DNA from: Begonia masoniana
Lineage: Eukaryota; Streptophyta; Magnoliopsida; Cucurbitales; Begoniaceae
Assembly (NCBI GenBank): GCA_022432975.1
Contig: CM039511.1
Span: 25,349,153-25,413,152, forward strand
Direction of reading: 5' to 3'
DNA: 64,000 nt
Shown here: in pieces, positions 1-11,260 of the stretch
Numbering within the stretch: the stretch's first letter is position 1
Layout: each line of letters starts with the position of its first letter
Made by a program: the position numbers and the translations under genes
Notes under the pieces: generated by a model
Databases searched by the model: none
Seen by the model: only the letters and a program-made list of their open reading frames with translations
What the model was told of the DNA's origin: nothing

Positions 1-869
1 GTGGAACGTCCAGAAAATGTATGATGTCCGAAGGAAGTGGTTCCACCTTCAGATGAAGTTGTGGAACGTCTAGAGATGGAGAAATTAATCCGCCCTCCAT
101 TGGTAGAGGATTACATGAATGAATGATGGAAACGAAATGATTATGTACGATGAAACATGAATGAAACGATAGAAACTGCATATGTTAAGTTAAATGTTTT
201 AAGTTCATATTGTCACTACTTGCTAAGCATTAGGCTTATAGTTTGAGTTTTGTGATGTAGGTGAAGAAGAACAGGTACGGTGAGTTGCACGAGCACGTTA
301 GGATTACGGACGCGGTTGGAGGAGTATGATCATGGCGGCATCCCGGCGATATTGTTAGGGCGATTCCGACCGTGGTTAGTAGGTGTTTGTGGTTAGTATG
401 AGGATGTGTTTTTTTTTTGGTACGTTTAAGTGTTCGGTTTTGTTTAAATGCAAGATTTGATCGGAAAGGTATGAAAAGTTAAGTTTTGATGAATATGTTG
501 GGTTGGTATGAGTTAGGTGTCTATTTTGTTTGGAAATGATTAGGAGGTTTTGAGTATGTGTATAGAAATGTCATGAATGAAAGTATGAAAAGGTTACATA
601 TGTGGATCGAATGGTTTTGATAGAAAAACGTACGAATGTAGAGTTTTGATGTGAATACGGTGTTTGTAGAATGTTTAAGGGGTGAAGTCGTTATTTGGGA
701 AAAATATACTGGAATTGTTTGGATCGAAGTATAGAGATTATGTTGATGAAACAGGAAGGAAAGAGATAAAAAAGGGATAGAAAAATTTGTACGTCTAACT
801 TAAGGAAGCTAAGTTAGGAGTAAGTTATGGTTAGGCCTTGACGGCCCTGACCGGGTTGGGGTCGTTAGA
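1..869 (+). mobile_element. E1 5' LTR, right part only
   Basis: This is the last part of the 5' LTR of E1; its beginning lies before the window. Bases 1-240 match 8685-8929 and bases 240-869 match 23476-24134, the two halves of E1's interrupted 3' LTR. It opens in a 60-bp repeat (GTGGAACGTC..), passes GCATTAGGCTTA and the acceptor-like TGATGTAG at 253-260, and ends GTCGTTAGA where the 3' copy ends GTCGTTACA. Confidence 0.9.
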
Positions 870-873
870 GTTA

Positions 874-884
874 TGGTATCAGAG
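874..884 (+). other. E1 primer binding site (initiator tRNA-Met)
   Basis: TGGTATCAGAG lies five bases after the 5' LTR end and is complementary to the 3' end of plant initiator tRNA-Met, the usual primer of Tekay-type elements. The match stops after 11 bases. Confidence 0.85.
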
Positions 885-954
885 ACACGTGGTCGCAATT
901 GTTCAGTAGATTACCTAACAATGCCACCCGCCCCATGGAAGTGTTTTGCCAACT

Positions 955-1022
955 ATAAGTGTTTAAGTTTAAGTAATGATCTATAGATGTTTATAGTGTT
1001 TTGTGTTTTCTAACATGTCCAG
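955..1022 (+). other. Intron-like segment before E1 gag, donor mutated
   Basis: In the same place as in E0, E2, E4 and E5, CAACT is followed by a 68-nt segment ending CCAG. The donor reads ATAAGT where the others have GTAAGT or GTGAGT, so the donor G looks mutated to A. The segment contains ATGs that splicing would remove. Confidence 0.5.
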
Positions 1023-1059
1023 GTACAAGAAAAGGCTGTGAGTACCTAAGCAACCCTCA

Positions 1060-1745
1060 ATGGATCCCAATAGCCAGTTTATGGACATATTACGCCAACA
1101 GTCAGAACAGATAGGGGTTTTGCTAAATCAAAATGGACAAGGCAACGATTCTCAGGACCAAGGTGGAGAAAGGTTTAGACGGCTTAGGCCCCCGATATTC
1201 GATGGACAGTCTTCGGACCCCACTTGTGCTGAGGAGTGGATCCGTAAGATCGAGAACATGTTTGCAAATGCTAAGGTAGAGGAAACTGACAAGGTAACAT
1301 GTGCAGTATTCAACTTGGATAAGGATGCCATTTTCTGGTGGGATACAGTGATGGCCACTACGGATACGAAGGTTATGACGTGGGAACAACTCAAGACGAC
1401 ATTCTACAATAAATATTTTAACCGTACCCATCGAGCCAACAAGAGAGCAGAGTTTTCCAAACTACGCCAAACGGGAACAGTGGCCGAGTATGTACAAAGG
1501 TTTGAGTCTTTATCTCGCTATGCAGGTCCTTGGGTGGGCAACGATGAGGACAAAGTTTTCCAGTTTGTGGAAGGTTTAAAGTTAGAGATTTTGAAAGGAG
1601 TAAAGACTGCGGGCATCGACGACGTGCCATACCATTTGGTTGTGACTAAGGCCTTAGAACTGGATGATATTGAGATAAAGCTACAACAATAAAATGAGGC
1701 ATCGAAGAAGCCCTTCAGAGAAATTACAACTCCACAGAGTGATGA
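1060..1745 (+). pseudogene. E1 gag, capsid part (segment 1 of 3)
   Basis: Capsid-like half of a Ty3/gypsy gag. Visible landmarks are RLRPPIFDGQSSDP, IFWWDT, YNKYFNRT and VAEYVQRFESLSR, as in the gag regions of E2, E4 and E5. The open frame from ATG 1060 stops at TAA 1690-1692, but the same frame continues to 1745, where a solo LTR breaks it; it resumes at 4197. In E2 the homologous start codon lies shortly after the pre-gag intron; the matching triplet in E1 (1033-1035) reads AGG, so the original start seems lost and 1060 is a downstream ATG. Gag would form the particle that packages element RNA. The internal stop and the splits make it non-functional as it stands. Confidence 0.85.
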
Positions 1746-2354
1746 TGTAACGCCCGACATTTCGGCCAGGTGATTTTCTGACCATTCTCATTGTTACCCT
1801 TTATTTAACCTTTATGATTAAATTTAATGTTGAGGCAAATTCATTACAAGTTGAGTAAAACTAGGTTGAGTGGCAATTTTGTAATAAAGACTGAAGGATT
1901 AGGTATAAATAGAAAATGGAAACCTTAAATCTCATTTAAACCTCACTGCAGCCGACATTTCCTCTCGGCGACTCCCTTCTTCTCTGGAGCCTTTTTCCTC
2001 CCCAGCAACTGGTTTTTCAGCCTCCACTCCGATAACCCGCATTCTAGGTAAGATTTTGACAATGTAGATGCCGGGTAGTCATTTAGAACTCTGTTTTCAG
2101 TTGAACTTGTACTTTCGGGCTCTTCAATGGCTGAGTCAGTTGGTTATCGTTCTTTATCTTCATTTGGTAATGCCACCTTTAAATCGATTCTGGACCTTTT
2201 ATATAACCGACCCCGTTTAATCGATAGCTATATCTAGCTGTTTCGGTTTTGGATTTCAGACTGCACAGAGAACCTTAGCTGCTAGATTCTAGGATGACTT
2301 TCGATTAGAACTTTTAGGACTTGATTTTAACTACTATAATGTGGAATGTTTTAG

Positions 2355-2399
2355 GTGAAGAAGTTGAAGAGAAAGTGATTCAAGTTGCTAAGGATCCAG
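2355..2399 (+). other. Predicted LTR micro-exon, LTR A (45 nt)
   Basis: It is preceded by TTTTAACTAC and GTTTTAG, and followed by GTAAGTGAATG. It contains no ATG. Confidence 0.55.
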
Positions 2400-3406
2400 G
2401 TAAGTGAATGTACTAAGTTTCCGGCCAATAGGGCCCTACATCAAAGGACTATGTTAGATTTAGTGAACGTTGTCTTCTATATGTTTGATGAAATGTCGAT
2501 GGATATGGTTATGTTATTCTGATGTTCTCCCCTGTCTTAGTTCGATGATTAAGTGCATTTATGTTATGCATCATGTTTTACTTCTCAAGCATATGAAAAT
2601 GTTTTGAAATATGTTTTCTCATGAATAAAATAAGAAGATAAAACTTATGCAACGTGGTTAAGTGAGGGTTGGGGGTGGTTCGGCGTATGTCACAGTCCGC
2701 AGTAGGACATATGAATACGACCCGCAGTAGGGACCATGATCAAACTCACTGTCGAACCCCCTTTTCCGGCACAAATCCTCCCTTAAACCACATAATGTAA
2801 TGAAGAATATGAATGATGAAAGGAATGATGAATATGAGCATCTCTACGAATGATGATTATGAACAATGAATACGAGATACGATTATGAATGATGATTAAG
2901 ATAAGTACATGAAAAGAAAAGACTTATGAGCATGTTTTTCTCCAAGTTATGCATTCATGAACTCATAATAGTTTGCATTCCTTACTAAGCCTTAGGCTTA
3001 CAGTTACACCTTATGATGTAGGTGAAGAAATATCAGGTGAGGAATTCAAAGTTGATGAAAATGTCTAAGCTCGGTTGCTGGAGGTGATCAGTGTGAAATC
3101 TGTGGCTGGGTGGCGAATGAGGAATTCTGGTTAAAGCTCGTATAAGTTTTAATGAAGTTTTTAAGAAGCCAAGTCAAGTAGGTTCGGATTATTTAACAAT
3201 TTGGGATTTTAGAAACTGCCTGTCTTAATTTCAGAGTCCGAAGATATAGCTATAGTTATCAAATGAACTATTTTAATTAAGTCTTCCGCTGTGTGAGTTT
3301 GAATGAGTTCACGATTTATTCTGATGAGTTTTGGCCATTAAGATTTAAGATATGAGGTTTACATTTATCTAGATAGAAGTCAAAAAAAAAAGGGGGATGT
3401 CTGATG

Positions 3407-4040
3407 CCGAGGGATGATGGAGGAAATGAGTCTGTCTTCCGGAGGACGTCATCGGAAGAGGAAAAGTATTTGTCTTCCGGCTGACGTCATCGGCAGGAGA
3501 GTTGTGATGGGAGTCGGGTAAGTTTGACTTCCGGAGAACGTCATCGGAAGAGGAAGAGTATTTGTCTTCCGGCTGACGTCACCGGCAGATAAGGGGTATT
3601 TGCCATCGGCAGATGAGAGCCTCGCTTATGGTTCTCTCATCGGCAGACATGGGACGTATCATCGGCAGATGGTGAGTTAATCTGTCGGAAGATGTAGTTG
3701 TCTTAAGCCATCGGCAGATGACGACAATGTCTGTTATCTGGCGATCGGTATGAGTAGTGAGTTAAGTTACCGGAAGATGTGATGCCACGTCATCGGCAGA
3801 TATAGAGTATTTGCCATCGGCAGATGAGAGCATCGTCTATTGTTCTCTCATCGGCAGATGTAGGTGGCTTCCGTTGTATAATTGAACGGTGTTTTAATTG
3901 GTCACACGAGTTGCACGTGACTGTCGGCAGATGCAAATATGTGTGCCTGCCGATAGATGTTTAATGAATCATGTGAGATGCACGTGCTGACCGGTAGAAC
4001 AACTAGATGTTTGTCGTTTAGCGATCGGCAGGAGTGAAAG
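3407..4040 (+). repeat. ATCGGCAGATG / TGACGTCA motif array in LTR A
   Basis: Irregular repetition of ATCGGCAGATG, its relatives (TCTTCCGG, CATCGGAAG) and the palindrome TGACGTCA. The words pair with their reverse complements, so local hairpins are possible. The module lies between the last acceptor-like site and the LTR end, as in LTR B, E4 and D. Confidence 0.8.
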
Positions 4041-4191
4041 CTAAACGCGGTTATTCAGCGAATTTAAGTTAAGATGAGATATGATATAAGTCTGAGAAAA
4101 AAAAAAGTATACTACGATTACAGAGGTATAAAAGTACGGATAAGTTTAAAGGAAAGTCATGACACGTGACGATCCTCCTCGGGTCGTTACA

Positions 4192-4499
4192 GATGAAGAA
4201 CAACAACCACTGAGGGGCACAAAAAGGACGAGTGATGAGGAATTTAGTCAAGGAAATGGAAAGCATGCCTCTGGATATTCGCAGTTCCCTCAATGCCTAA
4301 TGTGTAAGAAGTTCCATCATGGGGTGTGCAAGGCAGGTTCTGACCGATGTTTTAATTGTAATGAGCAAAGTCATATTTCTACGGACTGCCCAAGGAAGAA
4401 TCTAGGAAGGTGTTTCAAGTGTCAAGAGATAGGACATCTCTCCAGGAATTGTCCGAAGAAAGGTAAAGGGCCGTGTTTTGTTTGCAATAGGATGGGCCA
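4192..4499 (+). pseudogene. E1 gag, nucleocapsid part (segment 2 of 3)
   Basis: This continues E1 gag after the GATGA duplication. It encodes zinc knuckles of the CX2CX4HX4C type: CFNCNEQSHISTDC and CFKCQEIGHLSRNC are complete, and a third begins with CFVCNRMGH before solo LTR B cuts it. Three knuckles contrast with the single knuckle of E3 and E4. Nucleocapsid knuckles bind element RNA. The open stretch 4159-4545 reads into both neighbouring LTRs, so its ends are artefacts of insertion. Confidence 0.85.
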
Positions 4500-4979
4500 T
4501 GTAGCACCCGGTTCTATTGAACCGAATTTAACTAACCATTTATAATGTGAGGATTTGGGAGAAAATGATGATTAGGTTAATAAATAACTATGCAAGGGCA
4601 AAAGAGTAATTAGCATTTTGAAAAGTGGAAAATGTATTTAAGGAAGGGTTTAATGAGGTTTAGCCGCCACTATTCCCTCATTTCTCCTTTCTCGGTATTC
4701 AGCTCAGGCTCAGCAGAACTCCAGGCGATTCTCCTTACCGATCCTCATTCCTCAACTAGGTAAGTTTTCCTTTCGTTCACTTGAGATTTCAGTGGTTAGA
4801 TAGCAGAGGGAGCGCAATGTGTGTGTGTTATGTCGATATTGTGAATGAATGGAGTTCGGGATTTAGTACTGAGCTGAGAGTGTATGATGACCAGAACTTC
4901 CAAACTAGCTCCTTAGGTTTCTGAGTGATGAAGGATACAGTTAGTGGTAATCTAATCGGTATTCTGCTTATGAAACTAG

Positions 4980-5030
4980 GTGGGCAAGGCTTCCAGAGTA
5001 GTTGAAAACGAGTGATTTCCAGGATATCAG
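4980..5030 (+). other. Predicted LTR micro-exon, LTR B (51 nt)
   Basis: Acceptor side GAAACTAG with TCTAATCG about 30 nt upstream; donor side ATCAG/GTAAGTAATG. No ATG inside. Confidence 0.5.
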
Positions 5031-5919
5031 GTAAGTAATGTTTGCTTGTGCCTTCGGGCCTACATCACAAAACGTTAGGTTTGTATTTACTTGGATGTGT
5101 TTGTATGCCATGCATCATGTTTTCAAAATGTATACGAAAATGAATTTGAATACATATTGGTACGGAGAGGATTGAATGTGATGAAACAGCAAAGTGAATC
5201 AGACTTACTGTTAAGGGAATTAATCTGCCCCTTAATGAGACAGTGGATATAAATATACTTTGGAAGAGCTGATCCAACTTCCAATTTCATAGGGGGATCT
5301 GAACATGGGAATCAGATTTACTGTTAAGGGAAATAATCCGCCCCTTAATGAGTCAGTGGATATATACTTTGGGAGAGTTGATCCAACTCCCAATTTCACA
5401 GGGGGATCTGAATCAGAAACGATGAATGAGCAACTGAGATGAGAAAGTAGAAACTGCATGACTAGGAGTTTATGTTTCAGTAATTCATTTCATTTTGCAT
5501 TACTTACTTAGCATTAGGCTAATAGATGAGTTTTGTGATGTAGGTGAAGAAGTGACAGCAGGTGTGTTTACTGAGTTAACTGAGGACTAGCCGGGTTGGA
5601 GGAGTGCACCTATTCAATGTTCTGGCAGCTGATGGGGTGGTTTAACTGATGTCTGTCAGTGTGGAGGACTAGTAGTTAAAGATTCAGTCTGAGTATGTTG
5701 AGTTTTCATGACAGAATTGATTTCAAAGTTTTGAACATGTTTTTAGTTTTCCTTCCTGATAACCGTATCTTGTTGGGTCTAGATGTTAGTACTTGCTGAA
5801 TTTTGAGTAATGCAATGGTTGAATCGTTTTTGAATGATTTCAGTAGAGTAAGTAAATCCTTTTCTGTAGTTGGAGTAGTGTTTTATAACGAGGAGTTGAT
5901 GAAATGTTGTTTTGTTCTC

Positions 5920-6355
5920 TATCGGTAGATGATGTCTATCGGTAGATGTTGAGTCATGGTTAAGTTGTCTATCGGAAGATGTTGTGTAGGTTTTTGTCGT
6001 CTAGCGATCGGCAGATGTTGGATGAAGGAATCATCCGGCTGACGTCATCGGTAGATGTCGCGCGTTTGTCTATCGGCAGATGAATTTGTGTTGACTTCAT
6101 CGGCAGATGAAGTTGTGTATGAAGTTATGTTGACTTCATCGGCAGATGAATTTGTGTTGACTTCATCGGCAGATGAAGTTGTGTATGAAGTTATGTTGAC
6201 TTCATCGGCAGATGAAGTTATGTTGACTTCATCGGCAGATGGTGTTGCGTTGACGTCATCGGCAGATGGTAATGCGTTGTTGTGCACGTCATCGGTAGAA
6301 GCCTTTTTGTTTTCATTTTTTTTGCTCCTTCCGTTGGCTTTGCTCATCGGCAGAT
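5920..6355 (+). repeat. Palindromic motif array in LTR B
   Basis: Repeats of TTCATCGGCAGATGAA with spacers such as GTTGTGTATGAAGTTATG. TGACGTCA occurs near 6046 and 6254. The array is open on both strands (6055-6405 plus, 6045-6347 minus), which reflects its composition and not a gene. Confidence 0.8.
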
Positions 6356-6638
6356 ACGTTGGATTTCCGCGATTTCTCCTAGTATTCCACAGTTTTAAAC
6401 TTTAATTCCAAACTACCGATTGCCTCTTAACATTTCAAACCATGATTTATAGTTTTGTTTTACTACATTGCTGTTTAGAATTATTTCCGCTGCAAGTTTT
6501 AAATATTTTAAATTTTTAGAAAAAGTCAAATTTTGACTATCGAGCGAAATTTCTTTTTTTAAATTTAGCATCAAGTCGTCATGGTTCGGTTCAGTGTTAT
6601 GGGTAGCAAACCGGGTTCAGATGACTCGGGGCGTTACA

Positions 6639-6776
6639 GGCCATCTTGCCAGGGACTGCCTGACACAGAACAAGGGACCCACAAGTGTATCTCCAAGGAT
6701 CTTCTCCCTCAGCAGTGCAAACAATGAAGAGCAGCCTATCGTAGTTGTAGGTACGTGTCATTTTAATTATTTATAG
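6639..6776 (+). pseudogene. E1 gag, C-terminal end (segment 3 of 3)
   Basis: After the GGCCA duplication the frame completes the third zinc knuckle and continues through RIFSLSSANNEEQPIVV to a stop at 6774-6776. In autonomous relatives the matching position (MEDEE..QPSVV) leads straight into the protease. Here no protease DTGA motif follows, so the element ends as gag only. Confidence 0.8.
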
Positions 6777-7230
6777 GAGGTACTAACGTAGAAATATTAG
6801 AATATAATTGTGTGGGAGTTAGTGGTGGATGTGAGTGTTGGATTAGAAATGAGATGGTAAGGTGGAGGAGGACTTGGAAGAGAAGGAAATATGATAAGAA
6901 GGCTATGTATTAGATTCTTTAAATTAAGTAATAGAAGAAACTTTGAGGAAAACTAGGTGGAGGTTGAGTTAGAGGGATTTGAGAGATTAAGTGATGATGG
7001 ATTAGGTTGAAAACAAAGAACGTATGAGTGATTGAGTTATAAATGCATAGTTAGGAGAATCACAACTTTGGAGATCTAGAAATTTTCGTTACCCGATAGA
7101 TAATTAAGGCTATAGTGTAATCGTGATTTAGTATTGCAACCATAATTACGGGGGTAGCTTTGGAGTGAAAAATAAAAGGATTGGCTAAGCAGCAATTTTG
7201 AGGACAAAATTTCATTTAATGAGGAAAGGA
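6777..7230 (+). mobile_element. E1 3' untranslated region with polypurine tract
   Basis: About 450 bp without a coding frame. It ends with GAGGACAAAATTTCATTTAA and a purine run GAGGAAAGGA (7221-7230) directly before the 3' LTR. That ending matches those of E3 and E4, where it follows pol. No protease, reverse transcriptase or integrase remnant is recognisable, so pol is absent, not just decayed. Confidence 0.8.
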
Positions 7231-8929
7231 TGTAACGCCCGGGTTTTCAGGTTTTCAGATTTTCTGATTTCTAGGGTTATTTTTATAAATACGTAATTTA
7301 ATCTTGTTTTGCGAGCGGGAGGTTTCATTAGTTGTCTAAGAATTTATGAGGATTTTTAGAGTAAGAAGTGAAATTTTTGAAATCCAAATCGAAAGAGTAA
7401 TGCTAGAGTTCCCGTTTTAGCCTTTTAGTATGTTAATTCGTAAAAATAGTAAATAAGTCCGTTTTGCGAACGAGAAGTTTCGTTAGAACCCTAGGAATAA
7501 ATTGGAATATTTAGAGAAATAAGAAAATTTCAGAGAAACCAAATTGATAGGTTAAATAACGAAATTGATAGAAAGTTTGAGTGAGGGGCAAAATGGTAAT
7601 TAGAATAAAATAATTATAAATTTATATTAAACTCTCCCTCACCCCTCTCTCTTCACGATTCACTTCCAGCAAACACCCCCCCGGTTCTGTTTCTCCTCTC
7701 CCTCTCGCGGCGAGTTCTCCCATGTGCGACGTAGGCTCCGTTCCGACAACTAATTTCTTCTTCGTTTTCTTCGACGATTCAATCCTCTAGGTAAGCCCTA
7801 AGCTTTAGACACGTTTAGTTTTCGGTTTAGGGTTGTTATTCGTTAAGTTTTATCGATTTAGGGTTTGTGTAAATTTATGTTTTTGGTTAGAAACCGTTAG
7901 TTTTGAAAGTATTGATGAATGATTGATGATAGATTGATGGTTATTGATGATTTTAGGTTGAAAATGGATATAGAGTTGGATTTTGGTGTTTAGAAATACC
8001 GTTTTAATGTAGATTAGAATTCTGAATTTTGGGCTTCATCATTAGCGTTAATTCGGAAATTAGCTGTGGTATATTAAAGTAGACGTTATGGGTAACGTTT
8101 GGGCGTTTGAATTGTTGAGATCGGATATCGGATTAGGGAGAAATTAGTGAATGAAAATGTGCACGTGAGGTATTCGATGAATTGTCTGAATGAATAGTTG
8201 AATTGATTTGAATTAAAGTTAAGAGGAATTGAGCTCCGATTTAGTTAGGGACGTGAGAAATATGTTTTGTGGTGTCGGTAAATGATTAATTTCACTTGAG
8301 ATGTTTTTACGAAAATGAGAGTTTAGTTATCCCGAGCGAGTTCTAATGCAACATTTTGATGTTTAGGTTTTTCAGGTTCCTCAGTTGAGGTTTCAGATAG
8401 AGATAAATTGCTAAGGACGCCAGGTAAGTAGTGTATGTTTACGTGTTGCCCTTTTGGCCTACATCACAGGACGTTAGGATTTGTTTGCATGTTTTACGTA
8501 TGTTCAGTCTATGCATCATGTTTTTTTGAAACGATACGAAAATGTTTTATGCATATGTTTGTAAAGTATAACGTAGAAAATATAAAGTGTCTGAGGGAAG
8601 TGGTTCACCTTTCAGATGTAAATGGTGGAACGTCCAAAAAATGTATGATGTTCGAAGGAAGTGGTTCAACCTTCGGATGAAGTTGTGGAACGTCCAGAAA
8701 ATGTATGATGTCCGAAGGAAGTGGTTCAACCTTCGGATGAAGTTGTGGTACGTCTAGAGATGGAGAAATTAATCCGCCCTCCATTGGTAGAGGATTACAT
8801 GAATGAATGATGGAAACGAAATGATTATGTACGATGAAACATGAATGAAACGATAGAAACTGCATATGTTAAGTTAAATGTTTTAAGTTCATATTGTCAC
8901 TACTTGCTAAGCATTAGGCTTATAGTTTG
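7231..8929 (+). mobile_element. E1 3' LTR, left part
   Basis: It starts TGTAACGCCCGGG after the polypurine tract and is cut at 8929 by E2/E3; the rest is at 23476-24134, giving an LTR of about 2.36 kb. TATA-like TATAAA is at 7615, followed by a pyrimidine-rich leader and the donor CTAG/GTAAG at 7791. A micro-exon lies at 8376-8423, then TTGGCCTACATCA and TATGCATCATGTTTTT. A 60-bp unit (GTGGAACGTC..AACCTTC) is repeated about three times at 8590-8760. GTTTG at 8925-8929 is the E2/E3 target duplication. Confidence 0.92.
8376..8423 (+). other. Predicted LTR micro-exon, E1 (48 nt)
   Basis: Preceded by GGTTTTTCAG, with TCTAATGC upstream; followed by GTAAGTAGTG. No ATG inside. Confidence 0.5.
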
Positions 8930-9139
8930 TGTCATGACCCTTTCTCGTATTCTAGTAAAAATTTTTTATTTTTTTTATACACCTTTACTTTAAATGTACG
9001 TAAGGCGGAAATCTCAATCTCAATCGAAATCGAAGTTCATTTAGTAAATCGTTTAAAACCATTATTAAAAACAATTAAAACTTAAAACAATAAAACATTT
9101 AAAACTATTAAATAAATAAATCTTTTTTTTTTTTATATC

Positions 9140-9371
9140 ATGGCGATCAGTCGCCCAAAAGGGGGGCGACTGATCGCCCCTGGCGATTTGCAACAGGCGA
9201 TCAGTCGCCTGTTGCAAAATCGCCTGTGGCGACTGATCGCCACAATTGTGGCGACTAGTCGCCACGCTCTCTGGATTTCTCCAGAGAGCAGCGACCTGCG
9301 AGTGACCAGAGGCGATTGCTCGCCTCCCAGAGGCGAGCAATCGGCAGGCTCTCTGGATTTCCTCCAGAGAG
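9140..9371. repeat. Hairpin module GGCGATCAGTCGCC, E2 3' LTR
   Basis: A chain of inverted repeats: GGCGATCAGTCGCC words, GGCGATTTGCAACAGGCGA facing its complement, TGGCGACTGATCGCCA, and CTCTCTGG..CCAGAGAG stems. The same chain occurs in E2's 5' LTR and, triplicated in part, in E3. Confidence 0.85.
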
Positions 9372-10400
9372 CCGAGTTTCTTTCTCCCCCTTTCTCTTTT
9401 CTTCACCCTTACACGCCCTGCACTTCACCATTCTTAACATCACAAAACACAACGCACAGTAACACTATAACTTCTCACTTTTTCTCACCACTTCTTCACC
9501 CAATCCATTTATCCTTCCATAAAATTACACCTCAAACATGACTTTACTCAAAATTCTCAAAACCAACATAATTTACTTTAAACGAAATCAATTTCATAAA
9601 AAATGAACCGCGTGGTTCCGCTTAAAAGTTTAACATATCCTTCCTGTTTGAAAAACATCAAAACACTTTAAAAATACAATGCATAATCTATCCGATCTCC
9701 ATACATCCTAAAACATATCAAATCCTACAATTATCATTGCCCCAACATTTCCCAAAAACTCTCAAAAACACCTAACCGTGAGTCAATTAGCCCTGCCAAA
9801 ACACGCTCCGCCGCCACGAGTTCTGCCCATCGACCAGCTACACTTGATCGTCATAAGGAGGTTCCTCACCGTCGTTCTCGTCACCTACATCATACGATAA
9901 TTACATTAAGCCTAATGCTTAGTAAGGAGCGTGCTAAACATAACATTACATATATGCATGACATTCATAAAACAGTTTTGTTTCTTTTCATAAAACCTTT
10001 TTCTTGCCCCATGAGAAACATAACTTGCCCCGTGAGAAACATACAATTAGTCCCGTGAGAAACATACAATTTGTCCCGTGAGAAACATACAATTAGTCCC
10101 GTGAGAAACATACAATCAGACCCGTGAGAAACTTACATCAGTCAGAATTCATGATCATTCGTTGTCTTAATATTTCATAAAACATGTTCATAACTAGTTC
10201 GTATGCACTTTAAGAAAACATGATGCATGAGGAGACATACTTAGAAACATCTATCGAAGGACCACTAAACTTCGCTAAGGCACTACTTAACTACCCTTCT
10301 TACCATCAACCCATATAACTATCTAACTTCGTCACAATAAACATAATCAACATCGTTACGACGTAGGGCCTTAGGGGCCGGAAACCTAACACTCACTTAC

Positions 10401-10446
10401 CTGGCGTCCTAGATATGCCGAGCACCGTCCTTTGAGCTTGAGTCAC
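10401..10446 (-). other. Predicted LTR micro-exon, E2 3' LTR (46 nt)
   Basis: Minus-strand reading: CCCTAG before it, CCAG/GTAAGTGAGTG after it. No ATG inside. Confidence 0.5.
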
Positions 10447-11260
10447 CTAGGGCATTTAACAATACATCGTTAATATCAACTCTCAAACATCAAATCTAAC
10501 AAATCGACGTCTCGAGCTAGGACAAATTTCTCTAAAACTCTAATTAATTTAATTCAGACATTTCATCGAGCACTTAGTGCTCACCAACTTAAAAAAAACT
10601 CCATTAATGGTGTTCACCAAACTCCAACAACCAACTCTTAACATTAAACCTCAACCAACACCATTAATTTACTCCAACAATCCTCAATAATCACTAATAC
10701 GTCATCAATGAGAAATAAATAAATAACCCTAACGATTTCTAAGAAAACCCCTAAATTTCTTCACAAACCCTAAATCAAAATAACTCCAAAACTACAAATA
10801 AACTTGTCTAGAGTGTAGAACTTACCTAGCACGTTGTTTTGTCGAAGAAAAGGGGAAAGAAGATCGCCGGAATCGGAGGAGTCGCCGGCGTTGAGGATTG
10901 GCGATGGAGTAGGAGCAATCGCGAGGGAGAGGGAGAGTATTCGTGAGGGAGAAGAAAAGTGAGGGGAGAGAGAGAGTTTAGGTTTTTAATAAAACTTTAC
11001 TTAATAATTTACCTAATTGCCCTTAGTTTAAATTCCTTAACTTAAATCGTTATTTCGTCATTTCTCCAAAGCTCCCTTATTCCTCCAAATATTTTTATTT
11101 ATCCTTAGGGCTCTAACGAAACTTCCCGTTGGCCATTTAGACTTTACCTATTATTTCTACGAATTAAGACTCTATAAATGCTTAAAATATTGGAATTCTG
11201 AACTTATGGCCCGAAATCTTTAAAATGAAATTTTCGGGTGTTACATCCTACCCTCCTTAT

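Larger units (their letters stand above)
1746..4191 (+). mobile_element. Solo LTR A (chromovirus type) in E1 gag
   Basis: A 2446-bp LTR runs from TGTAACGCCC to GGTCGTTACA, flanked by GATGA at 1741-1745 and again at 4192-4196. With no internal region, it is a solo LTR left by LTR-LTR recombination. It has a TATA-like TATAAATA at 1904, a pyrimidine-rich leader ending in the donor CTAG/GTAAG at 2048, a micro-exon at 2355-2399, GGGCCCTACATCA after the donor, GCCTTAGGCTTA, and an acceptor TGATGTAG ending at 3021. A module of ATCGGCAGATG words fills 3407-4040. It is related to E4's LTRs and to solo LTR D. Confidence 0.93.
4500..6638 (+). mobile_element. Solo LTR B in E1 nucleocapsid
   Basis: A 2139-bp LTR from TGTAGCACCCGG to GGGCGTTACA, flanked by GGCCA at 4495-4499 and 6639-6643. 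It has a first donor CTAG/GTAAG at 4760, a micro-exon at 4980-5030, CGGGCCTACATCA, ATGCATCATGTTTT, and a two-copy module of about 110 bp (CTTAATGAG..GGGGGATCTGA) at 5200-5412. The acceptor TGATGTAG ends at 5543, and an ATCGGCAGATG array follows at about 5920-6355. It resembles the E0 LTR and the LTR at 24135-25755 more than LTR A. Confidence 0.92.
8930..11245 (-). mobile_element. E2 3' LTR
   Basis: A 2316-bp LTR read on the minus strand from 11245 (TGTAACACCCG) to 8930 (GGGTCATGACA). It contains a first donor near 10826, a micro-exon at 10401-10446, six diverged units of a 23-bp repeat (TCCCGTGAGAAACATAC on plus) at about 10005-10136, GCATTAGGCTTA, an acceptor near 9890, and the hairpin module at 9140-9371. 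It is the same family as E3's LTR, without the great array expansion. Confidence 0.92.

Noticed and set aside
6045..6405. Complementary frames rich in SSADEV repeats
   Set aside because: They are the palindromic motif array of LTR B read on both strands.
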